Part shown: positions 7,966-16,862 of the stretch, in pieces
How the letters are laid out: every line of letters begins with the position of its first letter
How positions within the stretch are numbered: the first letter of the stretch is position 1
Assembly: GCF_001570405.1 (NCBI RefSeq)
Contig: NZ_BBYM01000024.1
Coordinates: 62,001-126,000 of the forward strand
Direction of reading: 5' to 3'
Length of the DNA stretch: 64,000 bases
Source of the DNA: Microtetraspora niveoalba
Lineage (GTDB): Bacteria > Actinomycetota > Actinomycetes > Streptosporangiales > Streptosporangiaceae
Notes under the pieces: model-generated
What the model was told of the DNA's origin: nothing
The model's input: only the letters and a program-made list of their open reading frames with translations
The model's database searches: none
Translations under genes and position numbers: made by a program

Positions 7966-9513
7966 TCAGACGATCTTGCCTGACCAGACGTTGGCGGCGG
8001 CCTTGTAGACGCCGTAGGTCTCGCCGTCGAAGTACGGGGAGATGCTGGTGTCGTAGCGGTTGTTGCCGTCGGTGTCGGAGACGCCGATGGTGACACCGTT
8101 CAGGTAGCCGAGACGGCGGCCGTTGTTGTACTTCAGCAGCCAGGAGGAGCCGATGGCGCCCTCGCCCGTGAAGGACGACTTCATGCCCTGGAGCTCCTCG
8201 CCCTTGACGGCCGGGGCCTGGACCGCGAAGGTCTTGCCGTAGGCCCACTTGAGGGTCTTGCCGGTGAAGGCGTGGTTGCCGTCCGGGTGCGCCCCGCTGG
8301 GGTAGCCGAACACGAAGACCGGGGAGCCGAGCTTCTGGTTGTAGGCCAGGCCCTGGCCGCCGACGTTGTCACCGAGACGGCCGACGCTCTTCAGCTCGAT
8401 GGTGAGTCCGCGCTTCGTGGTGGCGGTGACCTTGAAGTCCAGGTCGTACTCCGTGTGGAAGGAGCGCCACGTGTAGGTGTCTCCTCGCTTGGAGACGAGA
8501 TTCTTCTCGTCCTGGGTCCAGGCCCAGTTGTCCCGTCCGCCGTTGGTGCCCTCACCGCCGTCGGGGCCCGGCGTGGCCTTGGCATCCTCGAAGAACTTGG
8601 CCTGGACAACGCGGGGGTACACGGTGACGTTGGCGGGAAACGCGCCGGCGGGCTTGTCGCCCAGCTCCAGATCGGAGAATCCGGTCAGTCGCTTGATTTC
8701 GTCACGGGTGTGATCGTGCACCCAGTTCTCTTCGGCCTGGGTCGAATGCGCGAGATCGCGGGTGTAGACCTTCTCGTACTGGACGTTCGAGTACGCGGGG
8801 TCGTTCTCCAGCCTGGAGGCGTCCGCCTGGGCTTCGGCCTTGGTCTCCCAGACCTTCTCATAGGTGCCGCCCTTGGTGACCTTCGTCGGCAGGACGCCGT
8901 CGTAGACGGTCACGAACGCGTAGTCGCGGTCGCCGTCCTCGAACACGTCGTAGTCGTAGTGGGTGAAGGCCTGCTTGCCGACGTAGATGCCCCACGGAGT
9001 CTTGCCCTCGTAGTAGCCGGGGATGAAGACCCACTTGTCGAGGGTGGCCTTGTTGGACTCGGTGTCGTAGACGCAGTGGCCGGCGGTGGCGACCAGGTTG
9101 CGGTACGCGGCCTGGACAGAGGTGGCCGAGCACCAGTGCGGCTTGCGGTCGGCGCCGATGAAGAACACCTTGCCCGTAGTCCTTGGCAGGTTGATGTTCT
9201 TGGACTTGGCGGTCGTCTTCTTCTCGTCGCCGATCGCCGGGACGACGCCGGGCTTGCTGTCGGCGGCCGGGCCGCCCTTGGAGACGTGCTTGGCGACGAC
9301 CTTGGTCTCGACGTTGTACGGCGTGGCGGCGATCAAGTTCGCCGCGCGCTGACCGAACCAGAACGCGGCGATCTGCCGAGCGGCCAGGTTCGTGTTGGCG
9401 AGGATGACACTGGGGGCCTGGTCCTTGGGGGCGGCGCTCGCGGGGACGATCAGCCCGGCCGCGAGGAGGCCCGAGGCGGCTACGGCGCCACCGAAAGCCA
9501 GAGTGCGCTTCAT
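7966..9513 (-). CDS. secreted trypsin-like serine protease homologue, nucleophile Ser apparently replaced
   Basis: A 515-residue exported protein with a Sec signal peptide (MKRTLAFGGAVAASG... cleaved near ASA/AP). The ATG at 9513 is preceded by GAGGAA at 5 nt. A trypsin-like fold is indicated by HWCSATSVQ, VATAGHCVYD (His146, with Cys128-Cys147 as likely disulfide) and DRDYAFVTVYD (Asp197). About 200 residues separate that Asp from FVFGYPSG (about 402), far longer than in V8/glutamyl endopeptidase-like enzymes. Where those have GASGGPW, this protein has GAIGSSW (452-458): Ile454 sits at the catalytic Ser and the oxyanion glycines are changed. It is either inactive or uses a neighbouring Ser. 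It interrupts the nuo cluster between nuoH and nuoI. Confidence 0.75.
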   Translation of the reverse strand: MKRTLAFGGAVAASGLLAAGLIVPASAAPKDQAPSVILANTNLAARQIAAFWFGQRAANLIAATPYNVETKVVAKHVSKGGPAADSKPGVVPAIGDEKKTTAKSKNINLPRTTGKVFFIGADRKPHWCSATSVQAAYRNLVATAGHCVYDTESNKATLDKWVFIPGYYEGKTPWGIYVGKQAFTHYDYDVFEDGDRDYAFVTVYDGVLPTKVTKGGTYEKVWETKAEAQADASRLENDPAYSNVQYEKVYTRDLAHSTQAEENWVHDHTRDEIKRLTGFSDLELGDKPAGAFPANVTVYPRVVQAKFFEDAKATPGPDGGEGTNGGRDNWAWTQDEKNLVSKRGDTYTWRSFHTEYDLDFKVTATTKRGLTIELKSVGRLGDNVGGQGLAYNQKLGSPVFVFGYPSGAHPDGNHAFTGKTLKWAYGKTFAVQAPAVKGEELQGMKSSFTGEGAIGSSWLLKYNNGRRLGYLNGVTIGVSDTDGNNRYDTSISPYFDGETYGVYKAAANVWSGKIV

Positions 9514-9700
9514 GCGATTCCTCGGTCTGTCGTGGGACGCCTCATGCGTCCCATACTTCAGGGAAGGACGGTCCCGGAGGATAACGGCGCTCACTAGTGG
9601 ATCAGTTGAAGCGCAGGTCACAGAGGTTTCCACCGCCATCGAGCCACAGCGTTCCCCGTGCCGGATCGAAGCGTTTCGACGCCGAGCGGTTCGCCGATTT

Positions 9701-9823
9701 CGAATGGGGTGTCCCATCAACGACAGCTGGATCGCGGCGACCGCGATCGCTTCCGGTGTCCCGCTCGTCACCCAGGTTGCCGACTACGACGACATGCCCG
9801 GCGTCGGGGTGATCAGAATCTGA
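9701..9823 (+). pseudogene. C-terminal remnant of a PIN-domain (VapC-type) toxin
   Basis: The frame ending at 9823 reads PINDSWIAATAIASGVPLVT then ADYDDMPGVGVIRI, the characteristic last third of VapC-like PIN RNases (ND.WIAATA...T.D.DD...V.VI). The conserved N-terminal acidic residues and an antitoxin gene are absent, and the frame upstream has no recognisable PIN sequence. It is a fossil of a toxin-antitoxin locus within the insertion between nuoH and nuoI. Confidence 0.6.
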
Positions 9824-9862
9824 GGGGCGTGGCCGAGAGCTCGTTCGGGCGGCCACGCCCCC

Positions 9863-10852
9863 TCAGGGCAGGTAGATGGTGTACTCCGTGAGCGGGCTGG
9901 TCAGATCGGCGGGGAGGTTCGCCGTGACGCACACCTCGACGGCCGAGCTGAAGGTGCCCACCACCTGGCGGGCCTCCAGGATCTGCTCGACCAGCTCCGG
10001 AGTCATCCCCGGCAGGGTGGCGATCACCGCGGCGGGCGCGTGGTTCAGGTCGACCAGGCCGCCGTCGTCGTAGCGTCGCGGCAGGTCGGGCCGCCCGATG
10101 CGCAGCTCCATGGCGAGGCCCGGGTCCTGTTCGGCCAGCTCGCGCGCCTCCTGGCGCAGCTCGCGGCGATGCTGCGCGAACTGGATCGCCTGGTCGTTCC
10201 CGTACGCCACGGGGTCGGGGCGGGGGAACACGCGGCGGCGGATCGTGAAGGCGTGCACGGTGCCGCCGAGGGTGTTGAGCAGCATGCTCGCGACGAACAG
10301 CGCGTCGCCCGCCGGGCCCGTCGGACCGCTGGTGGCGATCATGGTCACGGTGCCGACCAGATAGAGCGTGAGCGCGGCCCAGGCCATCTGCGTGCGGAGC
10401 TTGAGCGCGGCGTAGAGGAAGGAGACCGGGGTGAGCGTCCCCATGGTCCCCAACGGCACCAGCGACCACAGAACGCTGAGGAACGTCCGGCCGCCGGGCG
10501 GGCGCGGAGCGGCGGGGGGCGGCATCCCGGGCATCTGGCGGTACGGCACGGGCCCCTGCGGGACGGGGCCGTACACCGGGGGCCGGGGCGGCGCGGAAGG
10601 CGCGGACGGCACCACGGGAGCCTGGCCCTGCGGCATGTGAGCCTGTCGCGGCTGTGCCTGCGGCCGTACCTGCGGCGGGAGCCGGTGTGGCACCGTGTCG
10701 TACGGGTTCTCTCCCCGGGGTGCCTGCGCCGGCTGGGGAGGCCGCTGCGGAGAGCCGGGCGGCATCCCGGATGCCTGCCCGTGCGGTGCCGGTCCGTACG
10801 GCGCCTGCCCGTACGGCGGCTGTGGAGGAAGACCGGGGTGTGGGGGCCGCAT
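9863..10852 (-). CDS. membrane protein with Pro-rich N-terminus and C-terminal helix-hairpin-helix
   Basis: A 329-residue protein. Residues 1-150 are Pro/Gly/Gln-rich and disordered (PPYGQAPYGPAPHGQ-like repeats). Three hydrophobic helices follow at about 165-235, then a basic stretch. The C-terminal ~70 residues contain LVDLNHAPAAVIATLPGMTP and VEQILEARQVVGTFSS, a ComEA-type helix-hairpin-helix fold. In other proteins such a fold binds DNA or acts as a protein-interaction module; here its role is unknown. There is no Shine-Dalgarno; TATTCT lies 6 nt before the ATG, consistent with a leaderless mRNA. It is divergent from nuoI. Confidence 0.75.
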   Translation of the reverse strand: MRPPHPGLPPQPPYGQAPYGPAPHGQASGMPPGSPQRPPQPAQAPRGENPYDTVPHRLPPQVRPQAQPRQAHMPQGQAPVVPSAPSAPPRPPVYGPVPQGPVPYRQMPGMPPPAAPRPPGGRTFLSVLWSLVPLGTMGTLTPVSFLYAALKLRTQMAWAALTLYLVGTVTMIATSGPTGPAGDALFVASMLLNTLGGTVHAFTIRRRVFPRPDPVAYGNDQAIQFAQHRRELRQEARELAEQDPGLAMELRIGRPDLPRRYDDGGLVDLNHAPAAVIATLPGMTPELVEQILEARQVVGTFSSAVEVCVTANLPADLTSPLTEYTIYLP

Positions 10853-10885
10853 ACCTGGAGAATAAGCCCTTTCCACCGCTCCACT

Positions 10886-10926
10886 TGTGGACAGACAGTG
10901 GAGAAGCCTGTGGAAACTGTGGAAAA
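10886..10926 (+). promoter_or_regulatory. cluster of three DnaA-box-like sequences in the nuoI upstream region
   Basis: TGTGGACAG (10886-10894), TGTGGAAAC (10909-10917) and TGTGGAAAA (10918-10926) lie in the same orientation in the 133-bp divergent region between the helix-hairpin-helix gene and nuoI. Actinobacterial DnaA boxes read TTGTCCACA or its complement TGTGGACAA. The first copy differs at one base, the others at two. They could be DnaA sites, another factor's operator, or chance. Confidence 0.35.
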
Positions 10927-10985
10927 CACAGAGGGGTGGATCGCCGCATTCACGTGTCGCCCATCGTGCGCGATGATGGGGAATT

Positions 10986-12176
10986 GTGGCGCGCATACCA
11001 GGAGAAGGGCTGGCCAAGGGGCTGGCGGTCACGTTCAAGCACATGGTGCGCAAATCGGTGACCCAGCAGTACCCCGAGGTCCAGCCTGACCTGCCTCCTC
11101 GCAGCAGGGGCGTCATCGCCCTGGTCGAGGAGAACTGCACGGTCTGCATGCTCTGCGCCCGTGAGTGTCCTGACTGGTGCATCTATATCGATTCGCACAA
11201 GGAGACGCTCCCGGCCCCGGAGGGCGGGCGTCCACGCGCGCGGAACGTGCTCGACCGGTTCGCGATCGACTTCTCGCTGTGCATGTACTGCGGCATCTGC
11301 GTGGAGGTGTGCCCGTTCGACGCGCTGTTCTGGGCCCCCGAGTTCGAGTACGCCGAATACGACATCCGCGACCTCCTTCATGAAAAGGACCGGCTGGGCG
11401 AGTGGGTGGGCAGCGTGCCGCCCCCGCCGCCGCACGAAGTCGGCGCGGAACCGCCCAAGGAGGCCGTCGCCGCGTCCCGTCCCGCTCGCGGGCCGGCCGG
11501 CCGTACCGGTGATGAACCCGCACGCGCGGGCGCGGGGCGTCCGGCGGCCGAGCCGGCAGAGCAGGCCGGGCAGGCCGGGCCTTCCGTCGGGCCTTCCGGG
11601 CGTTCACAGGCAGAGGACCAGGGTGAGCGCGGACCGGCCGAGAAGACGGCCCGCCGCGAAGCCCCCGGCAGCCGGGCCGCGATCCGGGCGATCCGCCCGC
11701 CGGGCGCGTTGCCGAAGCGCCCACCGGCCTCCGCGACGCCCGCCCCGCCATCTGAGACGCCGCCTGAGACGCCCGGCGCCTCGGAGACGTCGGGGGGAGC
11801 CGCGCGGCCCGGTTTCTCAGGGACGGAGCGCCGGGACACCTCCTCCACCGGCGACGAGTCCCCGGACATCAGGCCTGCCGCCGCCTCGCCGGGTGATGAG
11901 GCCGCAGGGGACGCCGCGGCGGGGGCGGACAGTCCTGCCCCACCGCGTCCGGCGGCCGGCTCCCCTGGCGATAAGGCCGTAGGGGACGCTGCGGCGGGGG
12001 CGGAAAGTCCCGCCCCACCCCCTCCGTCCGCGGCCGGCTCTCCCGGTGACGAGGTCCCGGGGGAGGGGCCGGCTCGACGAGAGCCGCCGCGCGCGCTGCG
12101 GAACGTCCGCTCGATCCGGCCACCCGGGTCCCTCCCGAAGAAGGACGCGCCACCTGACCGGGGAGGCGAAGGGTGA
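10986..12176 (+). CDS. nuoI: NADH-quinone oxidoreductase subunit I with a long low-complexity C-terminal tail
   Basis: The two [4Fe-4S] ferredoxin motifs are intact: [12 protein letters not shown] and [12 protein letters not shown], within the first ~135 residues, which equals a normal NuoI. The product then continues for about 250 more residues of Pro/Ala/Gly/Glu-rich sequence, giving 396 in total. The tail holds an [11 protein letters not shown] / [11 protein letters not shown] motif twice (about residue 237 and at the C-terminus) and three imperfect copies of SPGDxxxGDAAAGAxSPAP. The GTG at 10986 follows GGGGA. It overlaps nuoJ by 4 bp. The tail, not the catalytic core, is unusual; it may be an interaction or tether region (inference). 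Confidence 0.92.
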   Translation: MARIPGEGLAKGLAVTFKHMVRKSVTQQYPEVQPDLPPRSRGVIALVEENCTVCMLCARECPDWCIYIDSHKETLPAPEGGRPRARNVLDRFAIDFSLCMYCGICVEVCPFDALFWAPEFEYAEYDIRDLLHEKDRLGEWVGSVPPPPPHEVGAEPPKEAVAASRPARGPAGRTGDEPARAGAGRPAAEPAEQAGQAGPSVGPSGRSQAEDQGERGPAEKTARREAPGSRAAIRAIRPPGALPKRPPASATPAPPSETPPETPGASETSGGAARPGFSGTERRDTSSTGDESPDIRPAAASPGDEAAGDAAAGADSPAPPRPAAGSPGDKAVGDAAAGAESPAPPPPSAAGSPGDEVPGEGPARREPPRALRNVRSIRPPGSLPKKDAPPDRGGEG

Positions 12177-12925
12177 CATCGCAGGTGCCGGACCTGTGGC
12201 CGCCGAGCGCGCAGGAAGTCGTCTTCCTGCTGCTCGGCGTCGTCGCTCTCGGGTCCGCCCTGCTGGTGGTGACGACCAGACAACTCGTCCACGCCGCACT
12301 CTGGCTGGTGGTCTGCTTCGGCGCGCTGGCCGGTGGCTATCTCGTGCTGACCGCCGAGTTCGTCGCCTGGGTCCAGGTGCTCATCTACGTCGGTGCGATC
12401 GTCGTCCTGCTGCTGTTCGGCATCATGCTGACCCGCGCGCCCATCGGCCGCAGCGCCGATCTCGACTCGGGCAACCGGGTGGCGGCCGCCGCGGTGGCGG
12501 CGGCGACGGCGGCCGTCCTGGTGACCGTGGTCGTCCAGGGCTTCGCGACGGCCTATACGCCGCTGGAGGCCGGCGGCGGCGCGGCGGCCACGCTCGGGGC
12601 GAGCCTCTTCCGGACATGGGTGCTCCCCTTCGAGGCGCTGTCCGTGCTCCTGCTGGCCGCGCTGATCGGCGCGATCGTCCTCTCCCGCACCGACATCGGC
12701 GCCGCCGCCCGCACGCCCGACCCGCCCGGCACCGACCCGGCCGGCACCGGCACCGCGCTTCCCGTATCCGACTCGGGCGGCCCCGACACCACCCTTCCCG
12801 CCCCCGACTCGCCCGCTCCGGACACGGGCACGGCCCCGGACCCGGACGGTCCGGACGGTCCGAACAACCCCGGCGTACCTCCTGGTGAGACCGGCTCCGG
12901 CCGGGTCCCACGGGACGGCGGTTGA
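12173..12925 (+). CDS. nuoJ: NADH-quinone oxidoreductase subunit J
   Basis: A five-helix membrane subunit, 250 residues. [20 protein letters not shown] and [20 protein letters not shown] are the typical ND6-like helices, including the conserved Tyr-Val-Gly-Ala-Ile region that forms the pi-bulge. After the last helix a Pro/Asp/Thr-rich tail of about 65 residues follows, matching the tails on NuoI and NuoK. The GTG start overlaps the nuoI stop codon. Confidence 0.93.
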   Translation: MTSQVPDLWPPSAQEVVFLLLGVVALGSALLVVTTRQLVHAALWLVVCFGALAGGYLVLTAEFVAWVQVLIYVGAIVVLLLFGIMLTRAPIGRSADLDSGNRVAAAAVAAATAAVLVTVVVQGFATAYTPLEAGGGAAATLGASLFRTWVLPFEALSVLLLAALIGAIVLSRTDIGAAARTPDPPGTDPAGTGTALPVSDSGGPDTTLPAPDSPAPDTGTAPDPDGPDGPNNPGVPPGETGSGRVPRDGG

Positions 12926-12926
12926 C

Positions 12927-13373
12927 GTGCACGTCGTCTATCCCGTGATCGTCTCCGCGCTGCTGTTCTCCATCGGTGTCTACGGCGTGCTCGCACGGCG
13001 GAACGCGATCCTCGTGCTCATGTCGGTCGAGCTCATGCTCAACGCCGTCAACCTCAATCTCGTCGTCTTCGACGTCTGGTTACGCGACCGGTTGCACGGC
13101 GGCCAGGTGCTCACCCTGTTCGTCATCGTGATCGCGGCGGCCGAAGTGGGGCTGGGCCTCGCCATCGTGCTCTCGGTCTTCAGGAACCGCGGGACCGTCG
13201 ACGTCGACCGGCTCCGTGACCTGACCGAGCGCGGGCTCACCGCCCCCGGCCTCGCGTCGTCCGGTTCCGGAAGCGCGGGCGGGGCCGCAGGGCCGTCCAC
13301 ACCGGAGGCCGGGCCCGCCGCCACGGCCGGCGGGGGCTCTCCCGGTGGGATCGACCGTTCGGAGGCCGGATGA
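12927..13373 (+). CDS. nuoK: NADH-quinone oxidoreductase subunit K
   Basis: A three-helix subunit homologous to ND4[33 protein letters not shown] and [20 protein letters not shown] carry the two intramembrane Glu residues of the family. The GTG at 12927 gives [10 protein letters not shown] and follows the nuoJ stop by one base; a GTG at 12885 would add unrelated residues inside nuoJ. A Gly/Ser/Ala-rich tail of about 50 residues extends beyond the normal end. It overlaps nuoL by 4 bp. Confidence 0.93.
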   Translation: MHVVYPVIVSALLFSIGVYGVLARRNAILVLMSVELMLNAVNLNLVVFDVWLRDRLHGGQVLTLFVIVIAAAEVGLGLAIVLSVFRNRGTVDVDRLRDLTERGLTAPGLASSGSGSAGGAAGPSTPEAGPAATAGGGSPGGIDRSEAG

Positions 13374-15199
13374 TCACCCTGGCCGTGCTCGCCGTCCTGC
13401 TGCCGTTCGCGGGCGCCGCAGCGGGACTGCTCGGGTCGCGCGTCCCCCGCGGCCGCACCTCCGCCCGTACGGCACGGCGACGGGCGGCGTGGTTCGCCGT
13501 CCTCCCGGTCGCGATCTCCGCGGTGGCGGCGTCGTGGATGGCGGCACGGCAGGCGATCGGCGGCGGCGAGATCGCGGGAACGCTGGCCGAGATCGAGACC
13601 GGGTCGGTTCCCGTCTCGGTGGGGCTCCAGGTGGGCGGGTTGTCGGCCCTCGTCGGCGTCCTCGTCACCGTGGTGGCGCTGGCGGTCCAGGTGTACTCGG
13701 TCGGATACATGCGGGACGATCCGCGCTACCCGTCGTACAGCGCGTTCATCAGCCTGTTCACCAGCGCGATGCTGCTGGTGGTCTACGCGGGCGACCTGAT
13801 CGTGCTGTACGTGGGCTGGGAGATCATGGGCCTGTGCTCCTACCTGCTGATCGGGCACTGGTGGGAGGACCGGGCCAACTCGCGAGCGGCGGTCAAGGCG
13901 TTCCTCGTCACCCGGCTCGGCGACGTCGGGTTCCTCTTCGGGATATTCACCCTCGGCCTGTCGGCGGGGAGTTTCCGGATCGACGACGTCCTCTCCGCCG
14001 ACCTGCCGAGGGGCACGCTCGTCGCCGCGACGATGCTGCTCCTCGCGGGGGTCGCCGGCAAGAGCGCCCAGGTGCCGCTGCACACGTGGTTGCCGGACGC
14101 CATGGCGGGCCCGACCCCGATCAGCGCGCTCATCCACGCGGCCACGATGGTCGCGGCGGGCGTCTTCGTCGTGGCCCGGCTCTATCCGGCCTTCCTCGCC
14201 GCCCAGCCCACGCTGGACGTGCTCGCCGTGCTCGCCGCCGTGGGCATGCTGGGCGCGGCGCTGGCCGCCCTGGCGCAGGACGATCTCAAGCGGGTGCTCG
14301 CGTACTCGACGATCAGCCAGCTCGCGCTCATGGCGGGGGCGCTGGCCGCCGGGTCGGAGCACGCGGCGATCTTCCATCTGGTGACGCACGGCGCGTTCAA
14401 GGCGCTGCTGTTCCTGTGCGCGGGCGTGGTGATCCACCACGTCGGGTCGAACCTGATCAGCCACATGGGCGGGCTCCGCACGGCCCTTCCTGTGACGTTC
14501 TGGGCGATGACGATCGGGTTCGCCGCGCTCGCCGGGCTGCCGCCGGCCAGCGGTTTCTTCAGCAAGGACGCCGTGATCGCGGCCATCGAGCGTTCGCACG
14601 GCCCCGCGCAACCCTTCCTGTACGGCTGCGCGCTCGTCACCGTGGGGGTGACCGGCGCGTACGCGGCCCGCGCCTGGCTGCGCACCTTCTTCGGCTCCCG
14701 CCGCACCGGCGCGCCCGACAGGCGCGGAGGGCACGGCGGGCATCCGGTGCCGCGGTCCATGTTGTGGCCGGTCGCGCTGCTCGCCGTACCGGCCCTGGCG
14801 CTCGGCTTCGCCGGGGTCCGCGAGCTCGACTGGGAGTCCGCGGCGACCAGCGTGGTGATCGCGCTGCTCGGCGCGGGCGTCGTCTACGCGCTGTGGCGCG
14901 CCGCGCCGGAGCAGGACCCGGCGAGGGTGCTCGGCCCCTTCCGGGCGCCCTGCGAGCGGGCCTTCTATCTGGACACCGTCTACGACCGGCTGGTCACCCG
15001 GCCGGTCCTGCGGCTGGCGCGCGGCGTCGTGCGGGCCGACGAGCGGGTCGTCGACGGGGCGGTACGCGGGTCGGGGCGGGCGGCGGTCGGCCTGTCCGGG
15101 GTGCTGCGCCTCGCGCAGAACGGCAACGCCCAGCTCTACGTCACCGGCCTGCTCGCCGGGGTGTTGCTGATCGCGGTGGCGGTGGTGGTGCTGGGATGA
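13370..15199 (+). CDS. nuoL: NADH-quinone oxidoreductase subunit L
   Basis: Antiporter-like proton-pumping subunit, 609 residues with many helices. Visible hallmarks are [61 protein letters not shown] and [20 protein letters not shown]. It starts at an ATG overlapping the nuoK stop (ATGA). The C-terminal part contains the lateral-helix region and the [15 protein letters not shown] stretch. It sits in the usual L-M-N order. Confidence 0.96.
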   Translation: MITLAVLAVLLPFAGAAAGLLGSRVPRGRTSARTARRRAAWFAVLPVAISAVAASWMAARQAIGGGEIAGTLAEIETGSVPVSVGLQVGGLSALVGVLVTVVALAVQVYSVGYMRDDPRYPSYSAFISLFTSAMLLVVYAGDLIVLYVGWEIMGLCSYLLIGHWWEDRANSRAAVKAFLVTRLGDVGFLFGIFTLGLSAGSFRIDDVLSADLPRGTLVAATMLLLAGVAGKSAQVPLHTWLPDAMAGPTPISALIHAATMVAAGVFVVARLYPAFLAAQPTLDVLAVLAAVGMLGAALAALAQDDLKRVLAYSTISQLALMAGALAAGSEHAAIFHLVTHGAFKALLFLCAGVVIHHVGSNLISHMGGLRTALPVTFWAMTIGFAALAGLPPASGFFSKDAVIAAIERSHGPAQPFLYGCALVTVGVTGAYAARAWLRTFFGSRRTGAPDRRGGHGGHPVPRSMLWPVALLAVPALALGFAGVRELDWESAATSVVIALLGAGVVYALWRAAPEQDPARVLGPFRAPCERAFYLDTVYDRLVTRPVLRLARGVVRADERVVDGAVRGSGRAAVGLSGVLRLAQNGNAQLYVTGLLAGVLLIAVAVVVLG

Positions 15200-15215
15200 C
15201 GGAGGTGCGCCGCCC

Positions 15216-16862
15216 GTGAGCTGGATCCCGATCGCGATGCTCGCCGTGCCGCTGCTCGGCGCGGCGGCGCTGCTCCTCCCGCGGTTCGCCGGAGGCCCGT
15301 CCCACCGGTACGGCCTCGCCGTGTCGGGCGTGACGCTGGCCCTCGCCGTCGTGCTCGTGGCCGCCTTCGACTACGGCGACGCGGCCAGGACCCAGTTCGC
15401 GACGGACCTGCCCTGGATCCCGGGGCTGGCCCTGCGGTTCCACCTGGGCGTGGACGGCGTCTCGCTGCCGCTGGTCGTGCTGACCGCGTTGCTGACGTTC
15501 CTGTGCTTCGTCCATCTGGCGGGGCGTCCGCCGCACAGGCCCCGGGCGCTCGTGTTCACGCTGCTGGTCCTCGAAACCGGCATAATCGGCACATTTCTGG
15601 CGCTCGACCTGCTGCTGTTCTTCGTGTTCTTCGAGGTCGTCCTCGTCCCGATGTACTTCGTGATCGCGATCTGGGGCGGGCCCGGGCGCCGGGCGGCGGC
15701 GGTCAAGTTCATCCTCTACACGCTGCTCGGGTCCGCCGTACTGCTGCTGGGGCTGCTGGTCGTCTGGGCCCAGGCCGGGACGCTCGACATGGTGGCGCTC
15801 GCGCGGGGCGGCGGCGCCGGCATCGCGCGTTCGGCGCAGATCGCGGCGTTCCTGGCGATCGGCGTCGGGCTGGCGGTCAAGGCGCCGATGTGGCCGCTGC
15901 ACACCTGGCTGCCCGACGCGCACACCGAGGCGCCGACCGTGGGCTCGGTGCTGCTCGCCGGGGTGCTGCTCAAGATGGGCACGTACGGCTTCGCGCGCAT
16001 CGCGATCCCGATCCTGCCGGAGGGCGCGGCGGCGGTCGCGCCCTGGCTCGGGGCGCTCGCGGTGGTCGGCATCGTGTACGGCTCGCTGGCCTGTCTCGCG
16101 CAGCGCGACCTCAAACGGATGATCGCCTACTCGTCGGTCGGGCACATGGGGTTCGTGCTGCTCGGCTTCGCGACGCTGACCCCGGTCGGCGTGAACGCCG
16201 CCCTCTTCGGCAACGTCGCGCACGGCCTGATCACCGGGCTGCTCTTCTTCCTCGCCGGGGCGGTCAAGGACCGGTACGGCACGGCCGACATGGAACGGCT
16301 GGGCGGCGGGATGTTGCGCCGCCTGCCGTACATCGGGTCGCTGCTGACCTTCGCCTGCGTCGCGTCGCTCGGGCTGCCGGGGCTGGCCGGGTTCTGGGGG
16401 GAGATGCTCGCGCTGTTCGGGGCGTTCCGGCCCGCAGCCGCGCTGTCCCGGCCGCTGTTCCTGGTGTTCATGGCGATCGGCGGGCTGGGCACCGTCCTGA
16501 CCGCCGCGTACTTCCTGCGGATGTTGTCCCGGGTGACGCACGGCAGCCCGGCGGTGCCGGAGGGGCCGCCGGTCACGTCGGCGGAGGAGATCCGCGAGAT
16601 CCTCGGCGACGAGGGGCCGGTGGAGCCGGTCGCCGCCGGGACGGCGGTGACCGCCGCCGTGGCCGAGGAGTCCGCCGCCGTCCTGGCGCCGCCGGCGGAA
16701 CCGGTCGGTGGGCGGGCCGCGCTGCGCGACGTGACCGCGTACGAGCTGGCCGCCTGGGTGCCGCTGGTCGTGCTGACGCTGCTGTTCGGCCTGTGGCCCA
16801 AATCGCTGCTCGCGATCACCACACCCGCCGTGCAGGCGATCCTCTCGGGGGTGGGCTCGTGA
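15216..16862 (+). CDS. nuoM: NADH-quinone oxidoreductase subunit M
   Basis: Antiporter-like proton-pumping subunit, 548 residues. [60 protein letters not shown] and QRDLKRMIAYSSVGHMGFVL are ND4-family signatures. The GTG at 15216 follows GGAGG by 10 nt. A charged, Ala/Val/Glu-rich insert of about 60 residues (about 445-505) lies before the last helix, as in other actinobacterial NuoM. It overlaps nuoN by 4 bp. Confidence 0.96.
   Translation: MSWIPIAMLAVPLLGAAALLLPRFAGGPSHRYGLAVSGVTLALAVVLVAAFDYGDAARTQFATDLPWIPGLALRFHLGVDGVSLPLVVLTALLTFLCFVHLAGRPPHRPRALVFTLLVLETGIIGTFLALDLLLFFVFFEVVLVPMYFVIAIWGGPGRRAAAVKFILYTLLGSAVLLLGLLVVWAQAGTLDMVALARGGGAGIARSAQIAAFLAIGVGLAVKAPMWPLHTWLPDAHTEAPTVGSVLLAGVLLKMGTYGFARIAIPILPEGAAAVAPWLGALAVVGIVYGSLACLAQRDLKRMIAYSSVGHMGFVLLGFATLTPVGVNAALFGNVAHGLITGLLFFLAGAVKDRYGTADMERLGGGMLRRLPYIGSLLTFACVASLGLPGLAGFWGEMLALFGAFRPAAALSRPLFLVFMAIGGLGTVLTAAYFLRMLSRVTHGSPAVPEGPPVTSAEEIREILGDEGPVEPVAAGTAVTAAVAEESAAVLAPPAEPVGGRAALRDVTAYELAAWVPLVVLTLLFGLWPKSLLAITTPAVQAILSGVGS

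Noticed and set aside
13345-15219. Plus-strand 624-codon frame overlapping nuoL
   Set aside because: Shifted frame of nuoL; Arg/Gly-rich without helices, while the nuoL frame has all family motifs.
15503-16858. N-terminal part of a 940-codon frame read as a NuoN extension
   Set aside because: The portion before 16859 overlaps nuoM and is low-complexity; the GTG at 16859 overlapping the nuoM stop gives a normal NuoN.
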